Shown here: one piece after another, positions 33,192 to 42,650 of the stretch
Layout: each line of letters starts with the position of its first letter
Position numbering within the stretch: position 1 is the first letter of the stretch
Assembly: GCF_023544445.1 (NCBI RefSeq)
Contig: NZ_JALPVJ010000001.1
Span: forward strand, 682,001-746,000
DNA from: Actinoplanes sp. M2I2
GTDB lineage: Bacteria > Actinomycetota > Actinomycetes > Mycobacteriales > Micromonosporaceae
Direction of reading: 5' to 3'
DNA length: 64,000 bases
The notes under the pieces: generated by a model
Database searches by the model: none
What the model saw: only the letters and a program-made list of their open reading frames with translations
What the model was told of the DNA's origin: nothing
Made by a program: the position numbers and the translations under genes

Positions 33192-34895
33192 TCAGTTGCC
33201 GTAGACCTCGAAGGTGAAGAGGGAGTAGCCCCACGCCGTGGCGCGGGTGGTGCCCAGCACGCGGACGTACCGGGCCTGGGCATTGAGGCCGGTCAGGTCG
33301 TCCTCGCCGCCGTTGCCGCCGGTCACCGAGCGCTCGGTGGTCCAGGTGGTGCCGTTGGCCGAGGTCTGGATCTGGTACGCCGATCCGTACGCCGCCTCCC
33401 AGAGCAGGCGGACGCGGTTGACGTTGAAGGTGGCGCCCAGGTCGACCTGGACCCACTGCGGGTCCCCGAAGGCGCTCGACCACCGGGTCGTCGTCGAGGC
33501 GTCGACCGCGTTGGAAGCCGGGTAGGAACCGTTCTCGACGCTGGAGGCGGTGGCGGTCTTGTTGAGCGCCAGGTTGCTGACCGGCGGCTGCCCGGTCAGC
33601 TCCTTGACCCGGATGTTGCGGAACGCGGCCTGGTCGCCCGCGCCGTGGTTCTGGATGCCGATGTAGCCGTCCAGGTTGCGGGCCGGGTCGGTGTTGGTGA
33701 AGTCGTTGACGAGCCGGCCGTTGAGGTAGACCCGGATGCGCTGGCCCTCGACGAGCAGCTCATAGGTGTTCCACTCGCCGGCCGGGTTGAGCGCGGCGTC
33801 CCGGGCGGCCAGGTCGGCCGACTTGAACGTGTAGATCGCGCCGGTGGTGCGGTCGGCCGCGTCGGTGGCGTCGATCTGGATCTCGTAGCCCTGGTTGACG
33901 GCCACCCACGGGTCGTTGCTGGGGTTGGGGAAGCCGACGAAGATGCCCGAGTTGCTGTCGCCGGTGAGCCGCCAGTCGGCCTTCAGCGAGTACGACGTGA
34001 ACGGCTTGGCCGAGTACCAGTAAAGACCCATGCCGCCGGTCGAGCTCAGCGTGGCGTCGCTGCTGGTGAAGCCGCCCGGCCCGGCCTGCGTCCAGCCGGT
34101 GGTGCTGCCGTTGTAGAGGGCGGTGTAGCCGGTCTCGGGCCGGCAGTCGGCCTTGGCCCGGTTGGCCGCGTAGCGGATGCCGCCGAGCAGGTGGGTGCGG
34201 AAGTTCGCCTCGGCGTACGAGGCCTGCGTGTGCCCCAGGCCGGTGTACCAGGAGCGCCCGCTGTCCATCGTCTTGCACCAGGCGATCGGGTGGTCGGCGC
34301 CCATCGAGCCGCCGGAGTACGTCGACTCGTCCAGGGTGGCCAGCACGTGCGCGGTGCTGCGCGGGTTGGTGCGGTAGTTGTAGAGCTCGTCCGTCCGGGT
34401 CCAGGCCTGCGGCAGGTGGGCCGTGCTCGCGTGCCCCCGGTCCTCGACCCGGGTGGTGACCTGCTGGATGGCCGGGTGCGACTGGAAGTACGCGCCGACC
34501 AGCTGACCGTAGAAGGGCCAGTCGTACTCGGTGTCGGCCGCCGCGTGCACCCCGGCGTAACCGCCGCCGCCCCGCACGTACGACTCGAAGGCCGTCTGCT
34601 GGGTCGCGTTGAGGACGTCGCCGGTGGTGTTGAGGAAGACGACGGTCTCGTACTGGGCCAGGTTGGCCGTGGTGAACGCGTTCGCGTCCTCGGTCGCGGT
34701 GACCGTGAAGTTGTTGGCCGCGCCGAGATCCCGGATGGTCTGGATGCCGACCGGGATCGCGTCGTGCCGGAAGCCGGCGGTCTTGGAGAAGACCAGGACG
34801 TCGTACGGGGCGTCGGCCGCGGTTGCCGGCGACGCCGTGAACGTGCAGGCGGCGAGGGCGACCAGGGTCGCCGCGCCGGCTACGAGCTTGCGCAT
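33192..34895 (-). CDS. Secreted ThuA-DUF1080-F5/8 type C sugar-active protein
   Basis: 567 residues from ATG 34895 with AGGAGG upstream. A signal or lipoprotein-like leader (MRKLVAGAATLVALAACTF, Cys18 could be lipidated) precedes a ThuA domain (about 30-250; YDVLVFSKTAGFRHD, GGGGYAGVHAA), a DUF1080/3-keto-disaccharide-hydrolase-like beta domain (about 260-430; TALYNGSTTGWTQAG) and an F5/8 type C (CBM32-like) carbohydrate-binding domain (about 435-567). ThuA and DUF1080 proteins act on 3-keto-sugars. It follows the PQQ-type dehydrogenase gene. Confidence 0.88.
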   Translation of the reverse strand: MRKLVAGAATLVALAACTFTASPATAADAPYDVLVFSKTAGFRHDAIPVGIQTIRDLGAANNFTVTATEDANAFTTANLAQYETVVFLNTTGDVLNATQQTAFESYVRGGGGYAGVHAAADTEYDWPFYGQLVGAYFQSHPAIQQVTTRVEDRGHASTAHLPQAWTRTDELYNYRTNPRSTAHVLATLDESTYSGGSMGADHPIAWCKTMDSGRSWYTGLGHTQASYAEANFRTHLLGGIRYAANRAKADCRPETGYTALYNGSTTGWTQAGPGGFTSSDATLSSTGGMGLYWYSAKPFTSYSLKADWRLTGDSNSGIFVGFPNPSNDPWVAVNQGYEIQIDATDAADRTTGAIYTFKSADLAARDAALNPAGEWNTYELLVEGQRIRVYLNGRLVNDFTNTDPARNLDGYIGIQNHGAGDQAAFRNIRVKELTGQPPVSNLALNKTATASSVENGSYPASNAVDASTTTRWSSAFGDPQWVQVDLGATFNVNRVRLLWEAAYGSAYQIQTSANGTTWTTERSVTGGNGGEDDLTGLNAQARYVRVLGTTRATAWGYSLFTFEVYGN

Positions 34896-34917
34896 GGAAC
34901 CTCCTGTGACGGGGGTG

Positions 34918-34949
34918 GTGGGCGCCCGCTTGGGGGAACGGGCGCCCAC
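34918..34949 (-). terminator. Intergenic hairpin after the sugar dehydrogenase gene
   Basis: Perfect 11-bp arms (34918-34928 and 34939-34949, GTGGGCGCCCG) with a 10-base loop lie 13 bp past the dehydrogenase stop and 22 bp before the ThuA-gene ATG. As with the hairpin at 33154, it leaves almost no room for a separate promoter. Confidence 0.65.
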
Positions 34950-34962
34950 TCCAGGGGGAAGG

Positions 34963-37806
34963 TCAGCTGCCGTACACCTCGAAGGTGAAGAGGGAGTAAC
35001 CCCAGGCGGTGGCCCGGGTCGTGCCGTTGATCCGCACGTACCGGGCCTGGGCGCTGAGGCCGGTGTTGTCGTCCTCGGCGCCGTTGCCGCCGGTCACCGA
35101 CCGGGCGGTGGTCCAGGTCGTGCCGTTGGTGGAGGTCTGGATCTGGTACGCCGAGCCGTAGGCGCCCTCCCACTGCAGGCGTACCCGGTTGACCGTGCGG
35201 GTCGCGCCCAGGTCGACCTGGATCCACTGCGGATCCGCGAACGCGCTCGACCACCGGGTGGTCGTCGAGGCGTCCACCGCAGCCGAGGCCGGGTAGGTGG
35301 CGCTCTCGGTGCTGGAGGCGGTGGCCGGCTTGTTCAGCGACAGCAGGCTGCTCTGGGCGGTGCCGGTGGTGAACGAGAAGCTGTCCACGTCGTACAGCGC
35401 GCCCGTGCCCGTCCCGGCGAACGTCAGGTAGAGCGACGTGGTGCCGGCCGGCGCCCCGCTGATCGTTCCGGTGACGGTGACGAACGTGTCCCAGGAGCCG
35501 GTCGGCGCCACGGCCGCCGAGCCGATCACGGTGCCGGTCGGCGATCCCGTCCGCAGCTGCAGCGTGCCGCCGATGCCGGCCGAGGAGACCCGGGCGCTGA
35601 ACGACGTGGCGTTGTTCAGCTTGTACGGGTCGAACTGGACCCAGTCGCCGTTGTTGATGTCGCCGACGGTCTGTCCGCCCTCGGCCGACGTCTTGGTCAT
35701 CTTGGCGACGCCCGACGACGTCTTGTAGTGCTCGGCCTGCCGTTTGCGCGGCGCCAGGATGTGCTGGGCGTTGCCGGTCAGCCCGCTCTTGTCGGTGTAG
35801 GTGGCGTCGAAGATCGGGAAGATGTTCGCGGCGTCGTCGTGCTCCCCGTCGGTGGGGATGGTGATCGTGCCGGAGCACCCGGTCTGCGAGGTGATCTGGT
35901 GACCGTGCTGGTCGTGGCCGAGCACGTAGGCCATGGTGACCTTCGTGCAGTCGATCGTGCCGTCCTCGGGGTCGGTGACCGTGACGCTCCACGGCACACT
36001 GTCGCCGAAGGATGCGAGCTGCCCGGCCGACGGGGTGTTGATGGTGACCTTCGGCGCGGTGTTGCCGACCGTGACGGTGACGCTCGACGAGCCGGTCGCG
36101 CCCTGCGGGTCCCGAACGGTCAGCGTCGCGGTGTACGTGCCGTTGGTGCTGTACGTCTTGGACGGGTTGGCCGCCGTCGACGTGGTGCCGTCGCCGAACG
36201 TCCAGGAGTGGGTCAGCGCCCCGCCCTCGGGGTCGCTGCTGCCGGCCGAGGAGAACGCCACGGTCAGCGGGGCCGACCCGGACGTCGGGGTGGCCGCGGC
36301 CTGGGCCGTCGGGGCCCGGTTGCCCCCGGCGACGTAGTCGTAGCGGTAGAGCGCCGAGTTGGCGTCGCCGTTGAAGTAGCCGGTGCCGTAGTCGAGGACG
36401 TAGAGCGCGCCGTCCGGGCCGAATGCCAGGTCCATGACCTGCTTGCCGTTCCACGGGAACGTGTCGATCGCCCCGCGCGTGCCGTTCGCGTTGACCACGG
36501 TCGGCTTGATCCAGCCGCGGCCGAACTCGCCGGCGAAGAACTGCCCGTCGAAGACCTGCGGGAACTTGGTCGTGGAGGGGTTGCTCGCGTTGTAGCGGTA
36601 GACCGGGCCGCCCATCGGCGACTCCGAGCCGCCGCCGAACTCCGGCGGGGAGCCCGCGTCGCCGGCGTACCGGATCCAGGCCGGCTGGGCCGGCGGCAGC
36701 GTGGTCAGGCCGGTGTTGCGGAACGAGTTGTTGGTCGGGCCGCCGGCGCAGTTGTACTTGGCGCCGGTCGCGCTGGTGGCGAAGTTCCACTCGTTGTAGG
36801 TCTCGGTGCTGGTGTTCGTGCCGGTGCAGTACGGCCAGCCGAAGTTGCCGGGCGCGGTGACCCGGTTGAACTCCACCTGCCCGGACGGCCCGCGGGTGGC
36901 CGACGTGGTGCCCGCGTCCGGTCCGTAGTCGCCGACGTAGACGACGCCGGTGGCCTTGTCGACGCTGATCCGGTACGGGTTGCGGAAGCCCATGGCGTAG
37001 ATCTCGGGGCGGGTGTTGGCCGTGCCCGCCGGGAACAGGTTGCCGGCCGGGATCGAGTACGTCCCGTTGGCGTTGACCTTGATCCGGAGGAGCTTGCCGC
37101 GCAGGTCGTTGGTGTTGCCCGCGCTGCGCTGGGCGTCGTAGACCGGGTTGCGGTCGGTCCGCTCGTCGATCGGGGAGTAGCCGGCCGATTCGAACGGGTT
37201 CGAGTCGTCGCCGGTCGACAGGAAGAGGTTGCCGGCCGCGTCGAAGTCCATGTCGCCGCCCACGTGGCAGCACTGCCCGCGGTCGGTCGCCACGTCCAGC
37301 ACGTTCACCTGGCTCGCCAGGTTGACCGAGAAGTCGGCGTTGAGGGTGAACCGCGACAGCCGGTTGACGCCGGCCCAGGTGGCCCAGTTCGCCGCCGTGC
37401 CGCTGGCCGGGGCATCACCGGCCGGCGTGTTCAGCGGAGGGGCGTAGAACAGGAAGATCTGCCGGTTGGTGGCGAAGCCGGGGTCGACCGCCACGCCCTG
37501 CAGGCCCTCCTCGTCGTGCGTGTAGACCGGGATGGTGGCCACGACCGCGGTGTTGCCGGCCGCGTCGGTGCGCCGCAGGGTGCCGTTGCGCGCGGTGTGC
37601 AGCACCGACCGGTCGGGCAGCACGGCCAGGCTCATCGGCTCGCCGGTCTCGGCGACGCCCTTGGCCAGCGTGACCTGCTGGAAGTCGGCCGGGTTGATCA
37701 CCGCGGAGGCCGGGGTGGCCGGCCCGGCGGCGACCGTGAGGACGGAGGAGAACAGCAGAGCTGCCGTACCTATCGCCACTCTTCGATGGACTGGGGTGTT
37801 TTTCAC
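34963..37806 (-). CDS. Secreted PQQ-dependent sugar dehydrogenase with PKD, CBM6 and F5/8 C domains
   Basis: 947 residues. Signal peptide about 1-36 (ending ASA), glucose/sorbosone dehydrogenase-type beta-propeller (about 40-480; LAVLPDRSVLHTARNGTLRR, HDEEGLQGVAVDPGFA, GQCCHVGGDMDFD, MGFRNPYRISVD), PKD domain (about 495-580; HSWTFGDGTTS), an Ig-like linker, a CBM6 domain (about 680-800; NGDWVQFDPYKL) and a C-terminal F5/8 type C domain (about 815-947). It should oxidise sugars at polysaccharide or glycan surfaces outside the cell. It heads a minus-strand run of ten genes that continues into the ebo-type operon. Confidence 0.9.
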   Translation of the reverse strand: MKNTPVHRRVAIGTAALLFSSVLTVAAGPATPASAVINPADFQQVTLAKGVAETGEPMSLAVLPDRSVLHTARNGTLRRTDAAGNTAVVATIPVYTHDEEGLQGVAVDPGFATNRQIFLFYAPPLNTPAGDAPASGTAANWATWAGVNRLSRFTLNADFSVNLASQVNVLDVATDRGQCCHVGGDMDFDAAGNLFLSTGDDSNPFESAGYSPIDERTDRNPVYDAQRSAGNTNDLRGKLLRIKVNANGTYSIPAGNLFPAGTANTRPEIYAMGFRNPYRISVDKATGVVYVGDYGPDAGTTSATRGPSGQVEFNRVTAPGNFGWPYCTGTNTSTETYNEWNFATSATGAKYNCAGGPTNNSFRNTGLTTLPPAQPAWIRYAGDAGSPPEFGGGSESPMGGPVYRYNASNPSTTKFPQVFDGQFFAGEFGRGWIKPTVVNANGTRGAIDTFPWNGKQVMDLAFGPDGALYVLDYGTGYFNGDANSALYRYDYVAGGNRAPTAQAAATPTSGSAPLTVAFSSAGSSDPEGGALTHSWTFGDGTTSTAANPSKTYSTNGTYTATLTVRDPQGATGSSSVTVTVGNTAPKVTINTPSAGQLASFGDSVPWSVTVTDPEDGTIDCTKVTMAYVLGHDQHGHQITSQTGCSGTITIPTDGEHDDAANIFPIFDATYTDKSGLTGNAQHILAPRKRQAEHYKTSSGVAKMTKTSAEGGQTVGDINNGDWVQFDPYKLNNATSFSARVSSAGIGGTLQLRTGSPTGTVIGSAAVAPTGSWDTFVTVTGTISGAPAGTTSLYLTFAGTGTGALYDVDSFSFTTGTAQSSLLSLNKPATASSTESATYPASAAVDASTTTRWSSAFADPQWIQVDLGATRTVNRVRLQWEGAYGSAYQIQTSTNGTTWTTARSVTGGNGAEDDNTGLSAQARYVRINGTTRATAWGYSLFTFEVYGS

Positions 37807-37945
37807 GTGGTCCCTTCCTGACTCGAGTCGCCAGGCGGGGCGCGTGCCGCCGCGCCGCAGCCGGGGATTGCTGTGGCTCAGGCGTGTCCCGGCACGACGG
37901 TGGGGGAACCGACACGTACCGGAAACATTCCTGTAGTGGGCATCA

Positions 37946-37960
37946 CGTTATGAACTAACG
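37946..37960. promoter_or_regulatory. Dyad upstream of the sugar dehydrogenase gene
   Basis: CGTTA-TGAAC-TAACG is a perfect 5-5-5 dyad in an AT-richer stretch about 140 bp upstream of the dehydrogenase start and 86 bp beyond the stop of the kinase on the other side. It is a plausible operator for a ROK- or LacI-type sugar regulator, though none is encoded nearby. Confidence 0.4.
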
Positions 37961-38056
37961 AACTGTCCTGTCCAGACTTTTGGATCGACCGGCATAACTT
38001 TTGCGTCATCCGTCGAAAGCAGCGCGCGGCTCTTCCGGCAAGATCGCCGACCGGCT

Positions 38057-39832
38057 TCAGGCCGACGGAAGCCGCACGCTGAAGGTGGTGCCCAGGTGGG
38101 GACGGCTGGCGACCTCGATGCGGCCGCCGTGATCGGTGACGATCCGGTGGGCGATGGTCAGCCCGAGTCCCGTGCCGCCGGTCGCGCGCTGGCGGGCCGG
38201 GTCGGCCCGCCAGAACCGGTCGAAGACGTGCGGCAGGTCCCCGGCGGCGATCCCCACGCCGGTGTCCCGGACCGAGAGCACCGCCTCGCCGTTCTCGACG
38301 GCCGCCCGCACCACCACCTGGCCGTCCCGGTCGGTGTAGCGGATCGCGTTGGTCAGCAGGTTGCCCAGCACCTGACGCATCCGGTCCTGGTCGGCCACGA
38401 CCCAGACCGGCCGGGGAGCGTCGACCGTCAGCGCCACCCCGGCCTCGGCGGCCACCGCCAGCTGCGCGGTCACCCCGGCCGCGGCCAGCTCGGCCAGATC
38501 GGTCGGCGTCCTGGTGTAACCGAGGTCGCCCGCCTCGGCCAGCGCCAGCACCTGCAGGTCGTCGAGGATGCGGCCCTGCAGCAGCGTCTCCTCGTGCAGC
38601 GAGGTGAACAGCTCCCGGCTCGGCTCGATCACCCCGTCCGACAGGCCCTCCAGGTAGCCGCGGAGGTTCGACAACGGCGTCCGCAGCTCGTGCGCGACGT
38701 CGGCGACGAGCCGGCGCTGCCGCTCCTCGCTCTCCTGCACCGCGCGGGCCATGGCGTTGAACGACCGGGACAGCTGGGCCAGCTCGCCGTGCCCCTCGTC
38801 GCGCACCCGCACGTCGTGCTGGCCCGCGGCGAGCAGGATGGACGCGCCGGTGAGCCGGCGCACCGGGCGGCTGACCTGCCGGGCGATCAGGAACGTGCCG
38901 GCCAGCGCGACGACCAGCAGGCCGGCCGCGCCGATGAGGGCCGGTCCACCGAAGTCGGCGATCTCGACCGTGTTGCGGCCGCCGAGGTAGAGCAGCAGCG
39001 GCGGGGCCGAGCTCGTCACCACCGTGTCGTTGAAGGCGCCCCGCAGACAGGACGCGGAGGTCAGGTCGGCGTCCATGCCCTCGCTCGGTCGCACGCGCTG
39101 GCAGCGCAGCAGGAAGTCCCAGTAGCCCTGGAACCAGGCCTGGTCGCTCAGCACCCGGGACGTGGCCTTGCGCAGGCACGCCGGCGACGTCGTCAGCTGG
39201 TCGCGGTTCAGGTACGGGGCCCGGTCGAGCCCCAGCGCCGGCTCGCCCAGGGCGGCGTCGTTCAGGCAGCGCACCAGCACCAGGCCGGCCCGGTACTGTG
39301 CGGCCTGGCGGAGCGCGAGCACGTCCGGGCTCATGATCTCGGGGTCGGTCGGACCGGGCCCGAAGAGGTCCGTGAGGACGAGCTTCGTCTTGGCCAGACC
39401 GGTCGACGGTGGTAGCTCGAACGTCGGGGGCGCGGCGGGCACGGCGGGCGGCACGGACCCCGGCGTCACTCCGGGCAGTCGTGGGACCGGGAGCGGATCG
39501 ATGTCGTAGGCCACCGCCTGGACCGGCCCGGACGTGCGGTTCGCTTCGGTGTCCGAGTCGACCAGCACGTCACCCTCGGCCGTCTGCAGCTGGATGTGCA
39601 GACCGGTGCGGTCGGCCAGGCCGGTCACCACCCGGTCGACCCCGGGCCACCGGCCGTGCCGCAGGCCGTACCGCTGGATCTCGGCGATGATCTCGGCCCG
39701 GTGCCGGCTCTGGTCGTCCAGCGCCTGCGTCACCCCGCGGGAGGTGAGGTTGAGGGTCAGCCAGGCCGTCGCGCCGATCGCCGTCGAGGCGACCAGCAGC
39801 ACCAGGACGAAGATGCGGAGCCGGAAACTCAA
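38057..39832 (-). CDS. BaeS/PhoR-type sensor histidine kinase
   Basis: 591 residues from TTG 39832. Two membrane helices (about 7-29 and 300-322) bracket an unusually long external region of about 270 residues with four cysteines (LVRCLNDA, SPACLRKA, LLRCQRVR, SASCLRGA), which could form two disulphides. HAMP, HisKA (VADVAHELRTPLSNLRGYLEGL) and HATPase (NLLTNAIRYT, DTGVGIA, GTGLGLTIA) follow, all intact. It overlaps the upstream regulator by 4 bp (TTGA). Confidence 0.93.
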   Translation of the reverse strand: MSFRLRIFVLVLLVASTAIGATAWLTLNLTSRGVTQALDDQSRHRAEIIAEIQRYGLRHGRWPGVDRVVTGLADRTGLHIQLQTAEGDVLVDSDTEANRTSGPVQAVAYDIDPLPVPRLPGVTPGSVPPAVPAAPPTFELPPSTGLAKTKLVLTDLFGPGPTDPEIMSPDVLALRQAAQYRAGLVLVRCLNDAALGEPALGLDRAPYLNRDQLTTSPACLRKATSRVLSDQAWFQGYWDFLLRCQRVRPSEGMDADLTSASCLRGAFNDTVVTSSAPPLLLYLGGRNTVEIADFGGPALIGAAGLLVVALAGTFLIARQVSRPVRRLTGASILLAAGQHDVRVRDEGHGELAQLSRSFNAMARAVQESEERQRRLVADVAHELRTPLSNLRGYLEGLSDGVIEPSRELFTSLHEETLLQGRILDDLQVLALAEAGDLGYTRTPTDLAELAAAGVTAQLAVAAEAGVALTVDAPRPVWVVADQDRMRQVLGNLLTNAIRYTDRDGQVVVRAAVENGEAVLSVRDTGVGIAAGDLPHVFDRFWRADPARQRATGGTGLGLTIAHRIVTDHGGRIEVASRPHLGTTFSVRLPSA

Positions 39833-40512
39833 TGCTCGGCCATCCGGTAACCCCGGCCGTAGACGGTCTGCACATAGCGGGGCTCGGCCGGGTTCATCTC
39901 GATCTTGCGGCGCAGGTTGACCACGTGCGCGTCGACGGTGCGGGCCGAGACGTCGTGCTCGAAGCCGAACGTCTTGTCGATGATCTGGCCGCGGGTGAAG
40001 ACCCGGCCCGGCTCGCGGGCCAGCAGCTCGAGGATGCCGAACTCCTTCGCGGTGAGCGTCACCGTCTCGCCGCCGACCCGCACCTCGAACCGGCCCGCGT
40101 CCACCTCGAGCTCACCCACGCGCACGATCGACGACGGTCCGTCGGCCGCCCCCACCCGCCGCAGCAGCGCCCGCACCCGGGCGGTCAGCTCGCGCGGGCT
40201 CACCGGCTTGGTCATGTAGTCGTCGGCGCCGACGTCGAGCCCGAGCAGCATGTCGTTCTCCGACGACCGCGCGGTGACCAGCAGGATCGCCACATCCGAC
40301 TCGGCCCGCAGGATGCGGCACACGTCCAGGCCGTCGACCAGCGGCATCATCACGTCCAGCACGACCAGGTCGGGCTTGCGCGCCCGGGCCACGTCGAGCG
40401 CGGCCCGGCCGTCACCCACAGTGATCACCTGGTGTCCCTCCCGCTCCAGGTACAGGCGGATGAGCTGGGCCTGCTTGGGGTCGTCGTCGGCCACGAGGAT
40501 GCGTGCGGTCAC
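39829..40512 (-). CDS. OmpR/PhoB-family response regulator
   Basis: 227 residues from GTG 40512, chosen because TARILVADDDPKQAQL begins the receiver; GTG 40539 and TTG 40548 lie further upstream and none has a clear ribosome binding site. The phosphoacceptor is in LVVLDVMMPLVDGL, the Lys in YMTKPVSPREL, and the winged-helix DNA-binding domain (TLTAKEFGILELLAREPGRVFTRGQI) is complete. It pairs with the kinase that its stop overlaps, and it diverges from asnB, which it may regulate. Confidence 0.92.
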   Translation of the reverse strand: MTARILVADDDPKQAQLIRLYLEREGHQVITVGDGRAALDVARARKPDLVVLDVMMPLVDGLDVCRILRAESDVAILLVTARSSENDMLLGLDVGADDYMTKPVSPRELTARVRALLRRVGAADGPSSIVRVGELEVDAGRFEVRVGGETVTLTAKEFGILELLAREPGRVFTRGQIIDKTFGFEHDVSARTVDAHVVNLRRKIEMNPAEPRYVQTVYGRGYRMAEH

Positions 40513-40652
40513 GCCGCGATTGTGACCGTGCTTCGCCACCCCGGCCAACGAATGTGAGATTCCGATGAAGTTCCTTCCCGATTGCGATATCCCAACAAGT
40601 TCTTCACAGCCGCCCGCCTACGTTTCCCGGCATCCGACCAGGGGAGTGAACG

Positions 40653-42596
40653 ATGTGTGGGCTGAACGTCTTCGTGAGCAGTCGACCGGGTGCCGGGGCA
40701 CCGGACCCGGCCACGGCGGAGGCCTTCGCCGCGTCGCTCGAGACGATGCACCACCGCGGACCCGACGACACCCGGATCGAGTTCACCGACGGGGCCGCGT
40801 TCGGTTTCAAGCGGCTGGCCATCATCGACCGGGCCGAGGCGGCCCAGCCGGTGCACTACCGGGACAGGTGGACCGTCGTCTTCAACGGCGAGATCTACAA
40901 CTACCGGGAGCTGCGGGCCGAGCTGATCAACGACCACGGGGCCACGTTCGCCACCGAGGGTGACAGCGAGGTGCTGGCCGCGGCCTTCCACTTCTGGGGA
41001 CCCGGGGCGCTGCCGCGACTGCGGGGCATGTTCGCCTTCGTGGCGTACGACGGGTTCACCGGCACGCTGCACGCGGCCCGCGACCAGTTCGGCATCAAGC
41101 CGCTCTACCTGCTGGAGACCGTCGACGGGCTGTTCCTGGCCAGCGAGCGCAAGGCGCTGCTGGCCTTCGCGGCCGGCTCCGGACCGTCGATCGACACCGA
41201 CGCGCTCGCCCACTACTTCTCGTTCCAGTACGTGCCCGACCCGCTGACCCTGCACCGCCAGATCCGCCGGCTCCCGCCCGGGCACCGGCTGACCTGGACG
41301 GCCGCCGGCGGCGTACGCATGGAGCGTTACTTCCGGCCCAAGCTGCGCCCGCTGAACACCAGCGCCGAGGACGCCCAGACGGCCATCCGCGACGCCCTGC
41401 GCGACAGCGTGCGCAAGCACCTGCACGCCGAGGTGCCGGTCGGGGCGTTCCTGTCCAGCGGCGTCGACTCGTCGGCCATCGTCGCCCTGGCCCGCGAGGT
41501 CAAGCCCGACCTGCACGTGTTCACCGCCGGGTTCGCCGACGAGGGCTACTCCGAGATCGAGATCGCCCAGGACACCGCCGACCAGCTCGGCGTGCGGCTC
41601 ACCCCGACCGTGGTCACCGAGGACGACGTGATCCGCGAACTGCCCCGCATCGTCCACCTGCTCGACGACCCGGTGGCCGACCCCTCGCTGATCCCGCTCT
41701 ACTTCCTGGCCCAGACGGCGTCGCGCTACGTGACCGTCACCCTCTCCGGTGAGGGATCGGACGAGCTGTTCGGCGGCTACACCATCTACCGCGAGCCGAT
41801 GTCGCTGTCCTCCATCGAACGGCTGCCCAACGGCGTGAAGCGCGGCCTGCGCGGCCTGGCCCACGCCATCCCCGAGGGGATGCGCGGCCGCAGCTTCCTC
41901 GAACGCGGCACGACGCCCATCGAGGAGCGCTACTACGGCAACGCCCGCATCTTCTCCCCCGAGGAGAAGGCCCAGCTGCTGCGCTTCACCGCCGACTCGC
42001 ACACGGCGGTGACGGCCCACCTGTACGCGGAGACCGCCGACGTCGACGACACGGTCTCGATGCAGTACGTCGACCTGCACACCTGGCTGCCCGGCGACAT
42101 CCTGGCCAAGGCCGACCGCATGTCGATGGCCCACTCGCTGGAACTGCGCGTCCCGTTCCTCGACCAGGCCGTCTACGCCGCCGCGGCCGGGCTGCCGACC
42201 GACCTCAAACTGCCGCCGCACAGCACCACCACCAAGCACGCGCTGCGCGAGGCGATGCGCGGCATCGTCCCCGAGTCGGTGCGCGAACGCCGCAAGCTGG
42301 GCTTCCCGACCCCGACCCGGCTGTGGCTCAAGGGCAGCATCGGCGACTGGGTCGGCGGCCTGATCTCGGGCTCCGCCCCGCGCCACCTGATCGACGTCGA
42401 CTACGCGCTCAAGCTGCTCACCGACCACCGGGCCGGCGTGGCCGACAACTCCCGCAAGGTGTGGACGGTCGCCATGTTCAGCCTGTGGTGGGCCATCTTC
42501 GTCGACCGCACGATCCGCCCCGCCCCGCTGACCATCCCGGTGGCCCCGCTGCAGCGGGGAAACGACCGAATCACGACAGTCCTGACTGGTCAGTAG
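40653..42596 (+). CDS. asnB: Glutamine-hydrolysing asparagine synthetase
   Basis: 647 residues. Cys2 of the glutaminase domain is exposed in MCGLNVFVS after Met removal; FNGEIYNYRELR and RGMFAFVAYD are typical. The synthetase half carries the ATP pyrophosphatase loop near residue 268 (LSSGVDSSAIVAL) and VTLSGEGSDELFGGYT. GGGGAG precedes the ATG. AsnB-type enzymes make asparagine or amidate other carboxylates in specialised pathways. It is 54 bp upstream of a DyP-type peroxidase on the same strand and may be co-transcribed with it. Confidence 0.93.
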   Translation: MCGLNVFVSSRPGAGAPDPATAEAFAASLETMHHRGPDDTRIEFTDGAAFGFKRLAIIDRAEAAQPVHYRDRWTVVFNGEIYNYRELRAELINDHGATFATEGDSEVLAAAFHFWGPGALPRLRGMFAFVAYDGFTGTLHAARDQFGIKPLYLLETVDGLFLASERKALLAFAAGSGPSIDTDALAHYFSFQYVPDPLTLHRQIRRLPPGHRLTWTAAGGVRMERYFRPKLRPLNTSAEDAQTAIRDALRDSVRKHLHAEVPVGAFLSSGVDSSAIVALAREVKPDLHVFTAGFADEGYSEIEIAQDTADQLGVRLTPTVVTEDDVIRELPRIVHLLDDPVADPSLIPLYFLAQTASRYVTVTLSGEGSDELFGGYTIYREPMSLSSIERLPNGVKRGLRGLAHAIPEGMRGRSFLERGTTPIEERYYGNARIFSPEEKAQLLRFTADSHTAVTAHLYAETADVDDTVSMQYVDLHTWLPGDILAKADRMSMAHSLELRVPFLDQAVYAAAAGLPTDLKLPPHSTTTKHALREAMRGIVPESVRERRKLGFPTPTRLWLKGSIGDWVGGLISGSAPRHLIDVDYALKLLTDHRAGVADNSRKVWTVAMFSLWWAIFVDRTIRPAPLTIPVAPLQRGNDRITTVLTGQ

Positions 42597-42650
42597 CAAG
42601 CCGGACTACCATCGGTCGCGCCGAACTCGACCGAAGGGGTGCCTCGAGCC

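Noticed and set aside
34609..37821. A 1070-codon open frame opposite the sugar dehydrogenase
   Set aside because: The minus-strand frame has clear signal peptide, propeller, PKD and F5/8 domains; the plus-strand frame is its shadow.
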